Shown here: in pieces, positions 23,530 to 34,596 of the stretch
How positions within the stretch are numbered: position 1 is the first letter of the stretch
Layout of the letters: every line of letters starts with the position of its first letter
Origin: Pisolithus tinctorius
Taxonomy: Eukaryota; Basidiomycota; Agaricomycetes; Boletales; Pisolithaceae
NCBI GenBank assembly: GCA_024663395.1
Contig: JANFAH010000067.1
Coordinates: 124,001 to 188,000, forward strand
Reading direction: 5' to 3'
DNA length: 64,000 bases
Notes under the pieces: generated by a model
Database searches by the model: none
The model's input: only the letters and a program-made list of their open reading frames with translations
Told to the model about the DNA's origin: nothing
Translations under genes and position numbers: made by a program

Positions 23530-26230
23530 TTGCTTGTTGGTATGTATCTCCTACAACCGTTTCCAGGAGACGCTATCCACCCAATCAAGCTGTTCTGCGA
23601 TCAAAATTCCAGGGTTCGGAAACAGCTGCAGCCGGTTACAGAGGCTTCCTCATGAAAACGAGGTTCGTGTCTACAGCATTGGGCTAGTAAAGCGCTAGCT
23701 GGCTCAACAATCGACCATACTCATAGCAAGGACATCCTTCTTTGTTTCTCCTTGTGGCATGGCATTTTGATTACTTCGGGAAGGAACATCTATCTTCCTT
23801 CAGATTCTTCCAATACCTATTTTCATGGAAGATGGCAAATGTCTAACTACTGGTGCATGAAATTCGAGGCACGTTGCTCAGGAACTATCTTGGCTGATTT
23901 TGACTCCATGGAGAAGTTGTGCAGGAGACAGTAAGCATGCACGAAAAATTTGCCATAAACTAAAGGAAGCGCTTTTGCCGGACGATCGATCGATCAACAC
24001 CGACTCTCTCAAGAGTTTGTCTAGTGCCTGTATTTCGCGAGGAATGAACTTGAACAAAAGGGACAAACCTTTCGATCTGCCAACGGGAGGCTACTGAAGA
24101 GAGGCCCGGATCAAACCACCATGCTCTTGCGATCTTACGTTGTAATGATTTGGCAATGCTATCATTACTCCGCCAGCTTCGCCCCCCCTGCGTTACCCAC
24201 ATGCTGTAAGCACGGATCGAAGTTATACGCATACGCCTGCAAACTGCACAGCCAGCCAACGATCGGCAGTTGAGAGGCCTGCACGGACACCGTGTTCCTG
24301 TCCTGTTAGCTGCGCAACACAAGTTGGCTTACGAGCAGCGCCCACATATGTAAGTAAATCGTCGCCTCATTAGTAATGCAGCTTGATATTCGGTGATGTT
24401 GTACAGCTTTGCGGAGTGATGCGAAGCATTTCCTTCCTTTCCGGATAAGATGCCAAACGTAAGAAGCCTGAGATGGTAAGGAAAATATGTCGTATTCGCG
24501 TACTGCGTCTACGTACCATCCATCCAGATGCAATATCTGGTCATTATACCCTGCCTGAAAGAGATCGTGAGCGCAGCCTGCCGCGCCACTACTCTGCCAG
24601 TCCGACTACGATATAGATAGAACCTCTATGCAGCGAGCCCGACTGGCGGGGCAATCCACTGACACACGGCTCGTTTAGTCTATAGCCATTTTACACAGCC
24701 TCTTAATGCAAGCGATAGGGATTCACGGGCAACGTGGGAAGACCATCAGTCTTCGTGACAGCCACTATCGACTTACCCATGTCATCAACAGCCGCAATGT
24801 GGTAACAACCGAATCGCGAACATGGCGGAGCTGACCTGTTATACTACTCAGGTGGGCGTAAGATGACTGCACATATTTTTATAGACCTTCCCCACAGCCA
24901 AGGGTAATTGCACGGATACACCGGTTTCCGACCGGTGGGCCAGTGACTGCCAGTTATAGATTTTCCCGTGACCCGATAGGGGGTTAACTTATGAAGTGTT
25001 CCCCGATGCCGGGGATAGAAGGTAAGTGACAATGAACTTTGTAACCCTCAAAACACAAACGGAAAACAAGAACTGGGGAAGGCTGTCGATGACAGTTGCC
25101 AGGGGTTTTCCGATAGCAGATATCGATATTTGGAAAACTCTGCACTGTCAATTACTCTCCTGCCGCTGCGTAACTGGATTGCCTCCGCGATTTGAGTCTA
25201 GTAAAGCTACATACTTGCGCTTGTTGAAAATCTTATGCTAGGGTCGACGGCGGTTTCCACGGCGTGATTCCATCGCGCGGTGGACAGTCCACGCCACCGG
25301 AATCATACAAAAAAAAAGGTCGACTGGATTATCCTGGTAGCTGAAATCATTCTCATAATCTAGGTGAGGGTACTAGCGCTGTCATTATCGGTGGAGGTGT
25401 TTCAGCGACTTTCGCAATATCTCCATGTGCACGCGTGCGTTTGAAATGCCTCGCGGAAACAACCGCCATCATTCCAGTATGGTTCAACCTTGGAGGATTG
25501 ATAACTAAGAATGGTTTCCCTCAAGGGGTACAAGCAACAATCGGTATCCACCTCACCGAGTAGGCTAACCAGCTACGGCTGGCTCCAACCAAACCCGGCG
25601 ACTGTTGGCTGCGGTTGTCAGCGGTATTAGAGAAAGGTGATTGAATTACTTTCGAACGCTGCCTCGCCATTATCAGTGATGCCGTATTGTACGGATCCTT
25701 GAGACTTATGAGAGATGTGATTGTAAGCTCCGAACCAGATATACCTTTTTATACGCCAGTCATACCGAATGCTGCGCATTAACTGCAGCTTACAGTCAGT
25801 TCAGTAGTGGGCGGCGCAGCGCAGCCAGCCAAGGCTAAATTTGACCATGGTGGCAGTTCTGAGACCAATAGGCCCAGAACGTTGGCTAGACACGTTGTCT
25901 CGATTGACGGAAAGGCTCTGAGAGTATCTCGAGAATCGACGGGTATTCACCTGCCAAATGGTAGCGAGTGCTAGTTGTAATTGTTAGTAGTGTGTACACG
26001 TTTCGCTTGGTGCCGACGGTGCTGGATTCAGCTACCAAGTCACTCACCGTTCTGATCGAAACAACTGTACCGACCTCCATGCCATCCGAGAGGTTTACGA
26101 TGAGGACATAGGGCTCGGACAATTTCCTACCTCATGGGCACGGTGACCCTGAATCCACCGCATGCGGTACATGCACGTTTCTCAATCATCCGTCCCTCCA
26201 CATTTTCGAAACGATTGGTCGATGGGTCGA
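23530..26230 (+). repeat. Segmental duplication, left (decayed) copy
   Basis: This stretch is colinear with 29700-33240 in the same orientation, at an offset near 6.0-6.2 kb. Matching blocks include TTCACGGGCAACGTGGGAAG and the following TCAGTCTTCGTGACAGCCAC (24721-24764 and 30774-30816), AGGGTCGACGGCGGTTTCCA (25240-25259 and 31238-31257), and GCGCAACACAAGTTG (24312 and 30398 regions). The last block is the NZF piece of VPS36 (26148 and 33148), where the offset jumps to 7.0 kb because about 1 kb is absent from this copy. Many substitutions and small indels separate the copies. No intact gene is visible in this copy. Confidence 0.8.
26140..26225 (+). pseudogene. Fragment of VPS36 zinc-finger exon
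   Basis: The frame reads GDPESTACGTCTFLNHPSLH then IFET, against GDPDSIACSACTFLNHPSLR then ICEMC in the true gene at 33147. The first pair of zinc-binding cysteines is kept but the second pair is lost, and no flanking VPS36 exons follow. It marks the right edge of the left duplication copy. Confidence 0.82.
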
Positions 26231-26689
26231 CCCATCAACCCCACGCTATGATAATTCTTTCAGGTGATTCACACGTAATGCATGAGTGGTGACGAAGTGA
26301 TGCTTATACCAATAAGTGGTGCACGACAACATGAATTATTATTACAACAAATTCTCCGCACCAAAACCACAGAGTGGCCTCAGATGGATGTAGAAGAGAA
26401 AGGTATCGTGGTCGTAACAGTGGTGAGGTAACTCAAGCGAGTAGGTATCACAATGTAGAAATCAGTACTAAGCTATGGCAAAAGGATTAGGTTGCAACCG
26501 CTGGAAAAATTGGGAGTCTCATTAGAGGCCAAGTGGCGTAGAAAACTCGCAAGACGTGCAGATCCAAAAGTGCTGGCCAATCAAAAGCGCAAGCTCCCTA
26601 TGTCAGTTGTCTATCGTAAGAGCAAGCTCCTTCACTACCGAAGATACCGATACCTTAGCCTTGTATTTATGACCAACTACGTCCATTGA
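26231..26689. other. Unassigned DNA between duplication copy and glycoprotein relic
   Basis: About 460 bp with a 65-codon basic frame (26492-26689, plus) that has no supported homology. Nothing further is seen. Confidence 0.4.
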
Positions 26690-27830
26690 GCGACGTCGTA
26701 ACCTGGCAGTGGAGTCATAGCAATGGTGTGTGATCTTGTCAGCCCGAGTTCGTTTTCCCACTTTCTGACACCAGCTTGTCGATCGGCCAGCATACGCTGC
26801 ACCGCACGGGCGTCCACCAAGGCAGGAACATCGTTATTGTACAAACCGGTGAAAAAACCGACCTGTTCATCCGTGACGGTTGAGGGGAGTTCTCGAACCG
26901 CGCTTTCGACGACTTGGCTGTCGTATAGCGATGTCTGTCGGGTCAGGCAGCACAGGTTTTCTCTTAAGATCTTGCTCAGGAGAAGAGCTATTTACGTCTC
27001 GAGAGAGTGGTGTACTTGGAGAAGCCAGGGGGGACGGTATCAAGTAGATGTTGGTCCCGGCCAACGGCTGGCGGCGGTTGGATGTGATTGGTATGGAGGT
27101 CGAAGATACATAGTGTGTCAAGGAAGGACTCGTGTTCGCGTTGCATGTCGTTTGTACTTCAGTTGTATAGTGTATAGATTATATGGCTGCTCTTTTCATT
27201 CAGGGATGAGGTTGACTGTATCAGAATGCCTTCTCTGTCGCAGATATAGGGTAGCAGTCACGCCGAATACTATGAGAGCGATGGCGCCAAGAACGCCACC
27301 GACAAAGGTCCGATATTAACACTGCTATGGATAAACATGAGCCTCGTTACTCCCTCGAACGTATGGCAGACTTACTGCGAAGTGCTTGTGAATGTGGACG
27401 TCGCGGCGGTGGATTGGATTGCCTGACTAGCGCTGGAATCATGTGAGATACCGTCACTGACAATCAAGTGGTCGTTCCTGCTTGCCCTCAAGCTGTGGTA
27501 GAAGAGCCGGGGGAAGTAGTTGTGGGAACAACTATACTCGAAGTGGCATGAGGGCAGAATATAGAAGCTAGGGACAAGTTAAATTTGAATTGCGATATCA
27601 AATACACAGGAGTGCACACTTCCTGCGTTAACGGTGAATGGTGCGGATTCAACAGTTGCATCGGTGCTGTCACAGAGGGTGAGAGTCACGGAAGTGCCTG
27701 GTCGCAAGACATCAATGGTTATTCTGGACGTGACTGTCCATATGCGAACCAGATACGTTGCAAAGCCAGACGGCGGCAATAATATACCCAGCGCTTGGGT
27801 TAGCCTCATCAGAATTTGAGTTGGCATCAA
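26690..27830 (-). pseudogene. Decayed single-pass membrane glycoprotein gene
   Basis: Read leftwards, segments of one protein can be followed through several frames. First comes an extracellular stretch (VTLTLCDSTDATVESAPFTV near 27680), then a Ser/Thr-rich stalk (VTVSHDSSASQ, STFTSTSQ). The membrane segment FVGGVLGAIALIVFGVTATL with basic RQRR follows at 27200-27310, then a cytoplasmic tail with TSIPITSNR and PLSRDVNSSSPEQDLKRK. It ends with LTRSHTIAMTPLPGYDVAQW near 26700. Stops TAG and TGA occur in the stalk near 27480, and at least three frame changes not explained by introns are needed. The layout matches a large agaricomycete family of secreted-domain, TM and long-tail proteins of unknown role. 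Confidence 0.6.
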
Positions 27831-28597
27831 TGTACTATTCGGGCATCCGAATTAGGAAGCGTCCAAGAATACCGCAATGGGCGGAAATTTACTACAGCAT
27901 GAGGACACAAGCATGAGTTGACGTGTGACGAGCCGACTGATACCACGACGTACCAAAAAGTAAGAGGCTGGTTTCGTCGTGAGTTCGACCACGGGTAGAG
28001 ATTGGAGGCACACGACGGCTACTCACCAATTCCACCACTCCAGATGATGAGTGGATTCGCACTCTACCACGCCGGAACTCTTGGCAGTGCCGCGGGGACA
28101 CGACGATGTTATAGGGTCAGACAACACTTAAGGCCTCTTGACGAAGGACTGGGCAAGAGCACTGACAACGGGGAGGACAGCAGCAGTGAACGTAGATTTT
28201 ATCGTAGTCACGACTGAAACAGGAGGGCAACAGGCACTTGGGAACTGTGTTTGAAGGGCATATTGGCCTGGATACTAGACTACCCGTTAAGGCGGCCATG
28301 ACGGCCGAGCGGCTAGCTCTGTAGCGAACTTGTCGACGAGAAGAACATGAACCCTGTAACCATAAGTTGGAGAATTTCCGCTTAGGATGTCGTCCTGAGT
28401 CCTCCCTCTTACCGTTCGAACGCTCGGTCGGCAAGGTCGCCCTGGCGGACCATCCAGGTTTGCTGTTCCTGACCTGTATTGAACGCTATGACCCACCACA
28501 GTGGGTGAGATGGCATCTTCCACTTATGTAACTTGCTACATTGCTCGGACTCCAATGGCTGCGATATCAAGTTCACTGAGCTGTCCGAAAAAATCCC
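27831..28597. other. Unassigned DNA between glycoprotein and peroxygenase relics
   Basis: No supported gene. Overlapping frames of 66-105 codons on the minus strand (28117-28609) show no family motif. Confidence 0.4.
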
Positions 28598-29285
28598 TCT
28601 GACATACAACCCTGCATCGTCTTCTTGCTCTTTCGTACCCCATTATGCCACCTTCACATTGAACAAGTGCTACAGCAAGGATACGTTCGATCTCCATGGG
28701 CTCAACCTACGTAATGACATCGAACACGGTGCATCGTTGACCCGTTGGTGAAGTCACCACTACCCCCCTGGTTAGTGTTTGATAACCGTAACGCCGTTAA
28801 GGCTGCACTCCAACCAAAACAAGCGGAAAAAACATGTTCTGTACGTTGAAGAATTACTTTCCTTGGCCGTGGGCGAGAACGGGAGCTTCATGACGATCAC
28901 AGATATGTCAAGGATCCTAAGCAAACGTCATGCAGATTTCAGGGCAAACAACCTAGATTATTCACTCAGCCGTTACCACAAAGCATTCGGAAATACTAAG
29001 TGAGTAGTTGCACGTTGCATTACATCGTGTTTGGAGACCGACCCGTGATGTCAAAGTTCATCTACTACGCTAAGGCTCTTCAGAGGTCGAACCGACGACT
29101 TGCACACGTTGCTATTGGAACGGCGCTTACCCGATGGATGGGAATCGCGCATCCATGAACCGAACGAATTGACCATGCTCGCCTTCAATCGGACGGTCCC
29201 ACCAATGGAGAGGGACGTAGATGAATCCAAGTGGGCGGCCAAGGACAAGCTGGGAGCTCCCACCGAGACCGTCGTACCGGTTTAA
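28598..29285 (+). pseudogene. Relic of a heme-thiolate peroxidase (chloroperoxidase/UPO family)
   Basis: Fragments follow the order of this family. TFDLHGLNLRNDIEHGASLT occurs at about 28690-28740. After frame breaks come VEELLSLAVGENGSFMTITD and MSRILSKRHADFRANNLDYS then YHKAFGNTK (28845-29000). Finally LHTLLLERRLPDGWESRIHE and ELTMLAFNRTV occur at 29100-29200. Intact relatives are secreted heme-thiolate enzymes that oxygenate or halogenate organic compounds with hydrogen peroxide. Here the N-terminal heme-cysteine region is not recognisable, and stops and frame changes separate the pieces, so the gene is dead. It lies between the two copies of the segmental duplication. Confidence 0.7.
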
Positions 29286-29699
29286 CCCTCTTCGATGCCA
29301 TGGTGTCATGTTTTTCTTACAACGTCCGATGCCTGCGCTCCTGGGGTCCTCACCATAAAGCCCTTGTCCTCGTACCAAGGATCCGTGCCGTACTTAGATG
29401 TCCATTTACTTGAGGATAATTGCAGAGGTGAGTCCCAGTTTTCGGTTTGGGTCATTTGGCAAAATCCCAGTCAAGCTGAATACCCATCAGGGTCAAAGAA
29501 ACAGAGTGAAACACATGATGACACGCTGGTAGTAGGCAGCCGAACCTTTGTATTACTGTAAATCAGTGCACAATTTTGCGGGGTTTCCTTGTTGGAGTGG
29601 TTCGAGCATGTTCGGCGCACGCTGGTTGATCTAGGACGACCGGAACGGTGAGTACGAAGCAGAGTTGAACTTGAAGAGGTTGCAACTGACGTGGTCCTG
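29286..29699. other. Unassigned DNA before right duplication copy
   Basis: Short frames only, with no motif recognised. Confidence 0.4.
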
Positions 29700-32600
29700 C
29701 GTATTGGTATCTCCTACGACGACGATTGCCAAGAGATGCTCGTGGCTAGGAGATACCCGGTCCACCCAACAGAACTACTCTATGGTCAAACATCCGAGTT
29801 CGGTTCGGTAACTTATCTACGGCCGGTTTCAGAGTTTTCTTGGCAATGAAGTTCGTGTGTACGGCGTTGGGCTTTGCTCCCAACGATATCATGTCGTTCG
29901 AAGGTCTGGATGCGGCCATAGTTGCGTTACCGCGGGTTTTGTTTCTCCTCACTAGGAACATCTATCACTTTCTCCAACTTCTTTTTCTAAACTCACTTTC
30001 ATGGAAGATGGCGAACGCTTTATCTGAAGTGCATCAGGTACGAGATATCGCTCCTCGAGATCTGCCTTGCCTGGCTTCTGACCCACGGAAAACTTGTGTG
30101 GAATCCAGGCCTTGCGCTGCATGAATCTAGACCTTCCACTGGCAGGCCCAACGATCAGCGATGACTCTCTCAAGGGTTTCGTCCATTTTATTTGCAAGGT
30201 AGTACGAACGTTAGTGAGGCCGGATCAAACTACTGCATGTAGCTTTTTCGGTCTCCGTTGGTATTTGGCAATGGCTATTTACTTGGCCAGCTGCGCCCAC
30301 GCTGAATACGTCTCGTTACCATGCCGCAAGCACGAATTACACACGAGAGGCTTGCACGACGAACACTAATGATCCGTGTTCCTATCCTGTTAGGGGCGCA
30401 ACACAAGTTGACTACCACCATAAGTAGCTCGCGCCGGCGTCCACGTATGTAAATAAATACCTCCGTTCATTTGTAAAGCAGCTTGACATTCCGCAACTTT
30501 GTACTGCCTTAGTACGTCATCATGCATATCTTCCGTACCTGTCGGACATGTAGCAAGGCCGATATGATGAGCGGGCAAGGAAAATATGTCCTACTCATGT
30601 ACTGTCCCCATATACTGTCCAGCATGACAAGACAGGAGCATTATCTTGGACATTATACCCGGCTTGGAAGAGGTCGTGAGCACCACCTGCCCAACGACCT
30701 CGATAGAGACACAAAATCTGCAGTAATGAGACTATTACCGTTTTTCACAGCCCATTAATGTAACCGGTAGGGGTTCACGGGCAACGTGGGAAGGCCATCA
30801 GTCTTCGTGACAGCCACTGTCGACTTACCCATAGCATTTAAAAACCGCAATGGGGGTACCAACCGAATCCTGAACATTGACAGCTTATCGTGTTACAGAC
30901 GGATCCGGTGCGCAGGTAGATGGCTGCACATGATTTTATACATACCTTCCCTACAGTCAAGCGTAATCGCACACCGCAAGGTAGTTTACGCTAGTACCCA
31001 TCCAAGGCTGTAGCAGGCTCGCGGGTAGGCACTGCCGATTTAGATTTTCCTGTGTGCAGAAATGGACTTGATTTATGAAGTGTCCCCGATGTCGGGGATA
31101 GAAGGCAAGTGATGGTGAACCTTGGTGACATGCAGACGGAAAGTTAGTACATACCAGGGAAGGCTGTCAATGACAGGGGCCAGGGGTATGTTGCCATATA
31201 GAGCACCTAATTGCGCTCGTCAAAAAATGTTATGACTAGGGTCGACGGCGGTTTCCACAACGTGGTGAATTGCTTTCTGATTTCATCGCACGGCAGTGGT
31301 AGAACATTTCACGCTGTCAAAATCACGAAAAAGGTTGGCTTCCCCTGGTAGGTGTAAACAGTCTCACGTTCTAGGCGAGTGCTAGCGTTGTCGTTATCGG
31401 TGGAGATATCTTCGTGTGCGTGTGTGCGTTTGATTGCCTCGCGGGAACGACTACGTATCATGGTTCCAGTAAGGTCCGCCTTGGATGCTTGATAACTGAG
31501 GATGGTCTTCCACAAGGAGCAGAGGCAACAGTAGTAGCGGTATTCACCTTACCGAGCGGCCAGGAGCTGCGGTTGGTTCTCAGGCAAACTGCTGGCTGCA
31601 GCCGTCAGCTGTACTCGACAAAGGCGATTGAATGTACCGCGAAATGTTTGCCTCGCCATTAGATGATAGGTCGCTAGTGTCGTGCTGTACGGATCCTCAA
31701 ACTCACAAGAGATGAGATTGTAAGTTCCGAACTAGACATGTATACCTAGCTAGTTGTCAGATAACGGATGCAATGCATACCGAATGCTGCGCATCAGACC
31801 ATCAGCTGCAGCCTTCAGCCAGCGACGACGTCGGCAATAGACGGCATAGCGAGCCAAGTTGGTCAAGGGCCGGGCTAAATATGACGATGGTGGCAGTTCT
31901 GAGACCATTAGGCTCCTCGTCAAGATGTGGGCTGAGCACGCTGTCTTGATTTACGGAAGGCTCTTTGAGTCTTTCGGCGGGCATTTGCCTGCCAAATCGT
32001 GGGTGTAAGACGTGGTCATGCAACGTTCCAATCGAAACAGCTATACCATCGAAACATTCACCCACCCCCGGGCCAATCCGAGCAGCTACACTATCTTAGA
32101 CTGCGATCCATGATCGAGACGGGCACGGAAACAGTACTTGGAGTGAACTAGTACCCCTAATAGAGTTTTGCTGTATCTGGCAAAAGAGGTGTTAGTTGGA
32201 CTCAATCATTAGTAGACGATCCCACACAAGCCTCGTTGACCAATTGGCAGCAACGCAGACTCGAAGTTAGACTTGGATTAATCCTTCCCGATCCCACACT
32301 AGTCAAATAGCTGTGCATCGTGTGTGTTCTGCACATCCGATTTAGGGCGACCTGCTCACGGTCTAGACCCTATCCACTGCAGGAGGCAAGTTACAGTTGA
32401 TGCCATTCGACCCACGTTGACGATCGTCTAGTTCGTGGCGTAGATTGACAATAACTCGGTGCAAATGGCCTTGCGGCGATATACCACAATCGTAGACGGC
32501 ACTATCCCTATCTCAGCCCTCCTCTACAATGACGAGGAGCTTCTTGCTAGCCAAGACAACGTAGGGATCTACGATGGGTACGTGTTTCCATCAATATCAC

Positions 32601-33240
32601 GTTCGAAACGGACGTTTCATAGTCGTTCTCCAATGCGGGTGACCCCATGTGTCTTTGCTTGAACATTCACATCCATCATCTCCACCTCCCATGTCAGTCA
32701 GCAGAAAGCTATAGATCACCAATCGGGCGCCATCCACGTAACGACACATCGACTTTTCTTCATAAATACACGGAGTCCAGCTACCCAATCCTTTACTATG
32801 GATTTGTCGCACGTAATACGAACGGACCATTATGCTGGTCTATTCAAATCATCACCCAAAGTGACCCTATTCCTCGATGCCAACTCCGTCTCTAATTCTG
32901 GAGATGAGAACCATGTAGATGCGAGATTTGAGAGCTGGGAATGCGAGGTTTGTAGCTACCGCAACCCTCCAGGGCTCAGTCCAGCTGCGGCACAGGTCTG
33001 CGGTCTGTGCGGTGTTCCACGAAACGCGGTTCCAGCACCGACTTCTCAAACCCCGTCTGAGGCTCCAACACCTTTGATATCATTTCCTACCTCGTCTACA
33101 TCACTTCCTGGTACACCATCGAGATCAGGCAGCCCACCTCATGGGAACGGCGATCCTGACTCCATCGCATGCAGTGCATGCACGTTCCTCAATCATCCGT
33201 CTCTCCGCATTTGTGAAATGTGCTTCACAACGTTACCCAC
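29700..33240 (+). repeat. Segmental duplication, right copy, running into VPS36
   Basis: This is the partner of 23530-26230. It covers the 2.7 kb upstream of VPS36 and the first part of that gene up to the NZF region. Because it contains the live gene it is more likely the parental arrangement. On the minus strand, 30779-30844 encodes MGKSTVAVTKTDGLPTLPVN and four further codons to a stop. The left copy has the same peptide with one replacement and several silent differences, a hint of former coding in this direction. No intact gene other than VPS36 is visible. Confidence 0.75.
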
Positions 33241-34596
33241 AGTCTCCCAACGTTTTGAGTACAATAAGACGAAATCTGCACCTCCATCAAGACCGGTGTC
33301 TCCCGTGTCAACAGCAGCAGATCCGGCCAACCTGCTCATCAAGCTCAGTTTCAGGAAGGGCGGTGACAAAGCTTTGTACAACATTCTGAAACGTGCACTG
33401 AAAGCTCGCGTATGGGAGGTTAGCCGATGCCGACATGAATGTGAGCTTTTCCACTGATTGTAGTCGAATTTGTCAGGGAAGACAGATCGGAAAGGTCTTG
33501 AGGAACGGTCAATCCAATATGGGTGCGGTGTCTCCGGCAGGTTCCTCTACCCCTGCCTTCCTTCGAACCGGTATCGGTAAGGTTCTTTCATATGAGTGGA
33601 CCTAACAGGATCCGAGAATTCCTTCCAGGCGGGATTATAGAGAATGTCAATGCATCCGTGAAAAACACGGAGACAGAACTTTCCGATGCATTCCAAGACC
33701 TAGAAGCGTTAATGGTGAAGGCAAGGGACCTCGTGCAGCTAGCTGCAGAGTTAAACGAGAAGCTCAGCGCGTCCTCTACCGTTGCAAGCACATCCCGTTC
33801 AGCTTCCCCCCTACCGCCGTTCGTTGTACCTTCAGTGGCATCCCAATCAGTGCCCAATTCAATTTTTGCTGTCACATCACTGGTGCCATCTGCAGAACCG
33901 GAGGAAGCGAAGTTTATACGGTCCTCTTTGTCACAGCTCGGTCTACAAATGACAAATGCACCTGTAACGCCAGACATGATCCGAGATGAAAGAAGATGGA
34001 TAGAAGAGTTGGCACGTGAACTGGCAGGAGTGCTCCAAGGCACATCTGACGATGTACTGGGACAGAAACCAAGTGGCATCATGCGACAACGAGGAATAGT
34101 TGGCCTTGATGAGGTATGGGGTGGTTGGAATCGTGCACGGGGTGTTGGTACGTCCCTATTTGCCAAGAATGGGAAAACATCTGACCGAATTTTGTCTGAT
34201 TTGCCTCGTGCAGCACTAATCCCACCTTCCACGTTCTTGCAGACTATTCAGTTTCTTCCTGACTGTACTTCTCCCCCAATCTACAACAGAACGTTCAAAT
34301 CCGGCTTTCGGGTGTTACATACGCCACCTTTCACTCATGCCTCATTTACAGCACGCCTTCTAGGTTACTTGATGTTATCCGAAGTCCTAACAACTAGCCA
34401 GATAGCACAGGAAGAGAACATTACACTCTCCCTTGCCGCGGAGATGATAGAAGCTGTGGAGGTGGATGGAGTGGTGTGTAGGGACGATGAGCGGTCGGCA
34501 ATCAGAGGTGGTGGTGGTGGTGGAAGTGATTCAGAGCTTCGATGGTCACTAAACACGTTCGCGGAGTACGTATGGGATGGACAGACATTTGACTGA
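32465..34596 (+). CDS. VPS36: ESCRT-II subunit Vps36 (GLUE domain with NZF fingers)
   Basis: Vps36 binds ubiquitinated cargo and phosphoinositides on endosomes and feeds cargo into multivesicular bodies. Exon 1 (32465-32577) reads MALRRYTTIVDGTIPISALL, the GLUE start. After intron 32578-32697 comes AIHVTTHRLFFI. Two NZF-type fingers interrupt the GLUE domain, as in yeast Vps36: WECEVCSYRNPPG with CGLCG, then ACSACTFLNHPSLRICEMC. After two more introns comes RIREFLPGGIIENVNASVKN, then the EAP30 winged-helix part with DEVWGGWNRARGV, ALIPPSTFL and RVLHTPPFTHASFTARLLG. A 66-nt intron (34148-34213) lies inside an open frame; splicing it gives ARGVALIPP. A glycine run sits near the C terminus. The gene appears intact. 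Confidence 0.93.

Noticed and set aside
24306..24533. 75-codon minus frame in the left duplication copy, partly similar to 30390-30578
   Set aside because: The similar peptides lie in different frames in the two copies, so neither is an intact gene.
31802..32065. 87-codon minus frame in the right duplication copy
   Set aside because: The left copy does not preserve the same frame, so conservation does not support coding.
33588..34232. 214-codon frame antisense to VPS36
   Set aside because: It is a shadow of the Ser/Pro-rich coding strand.
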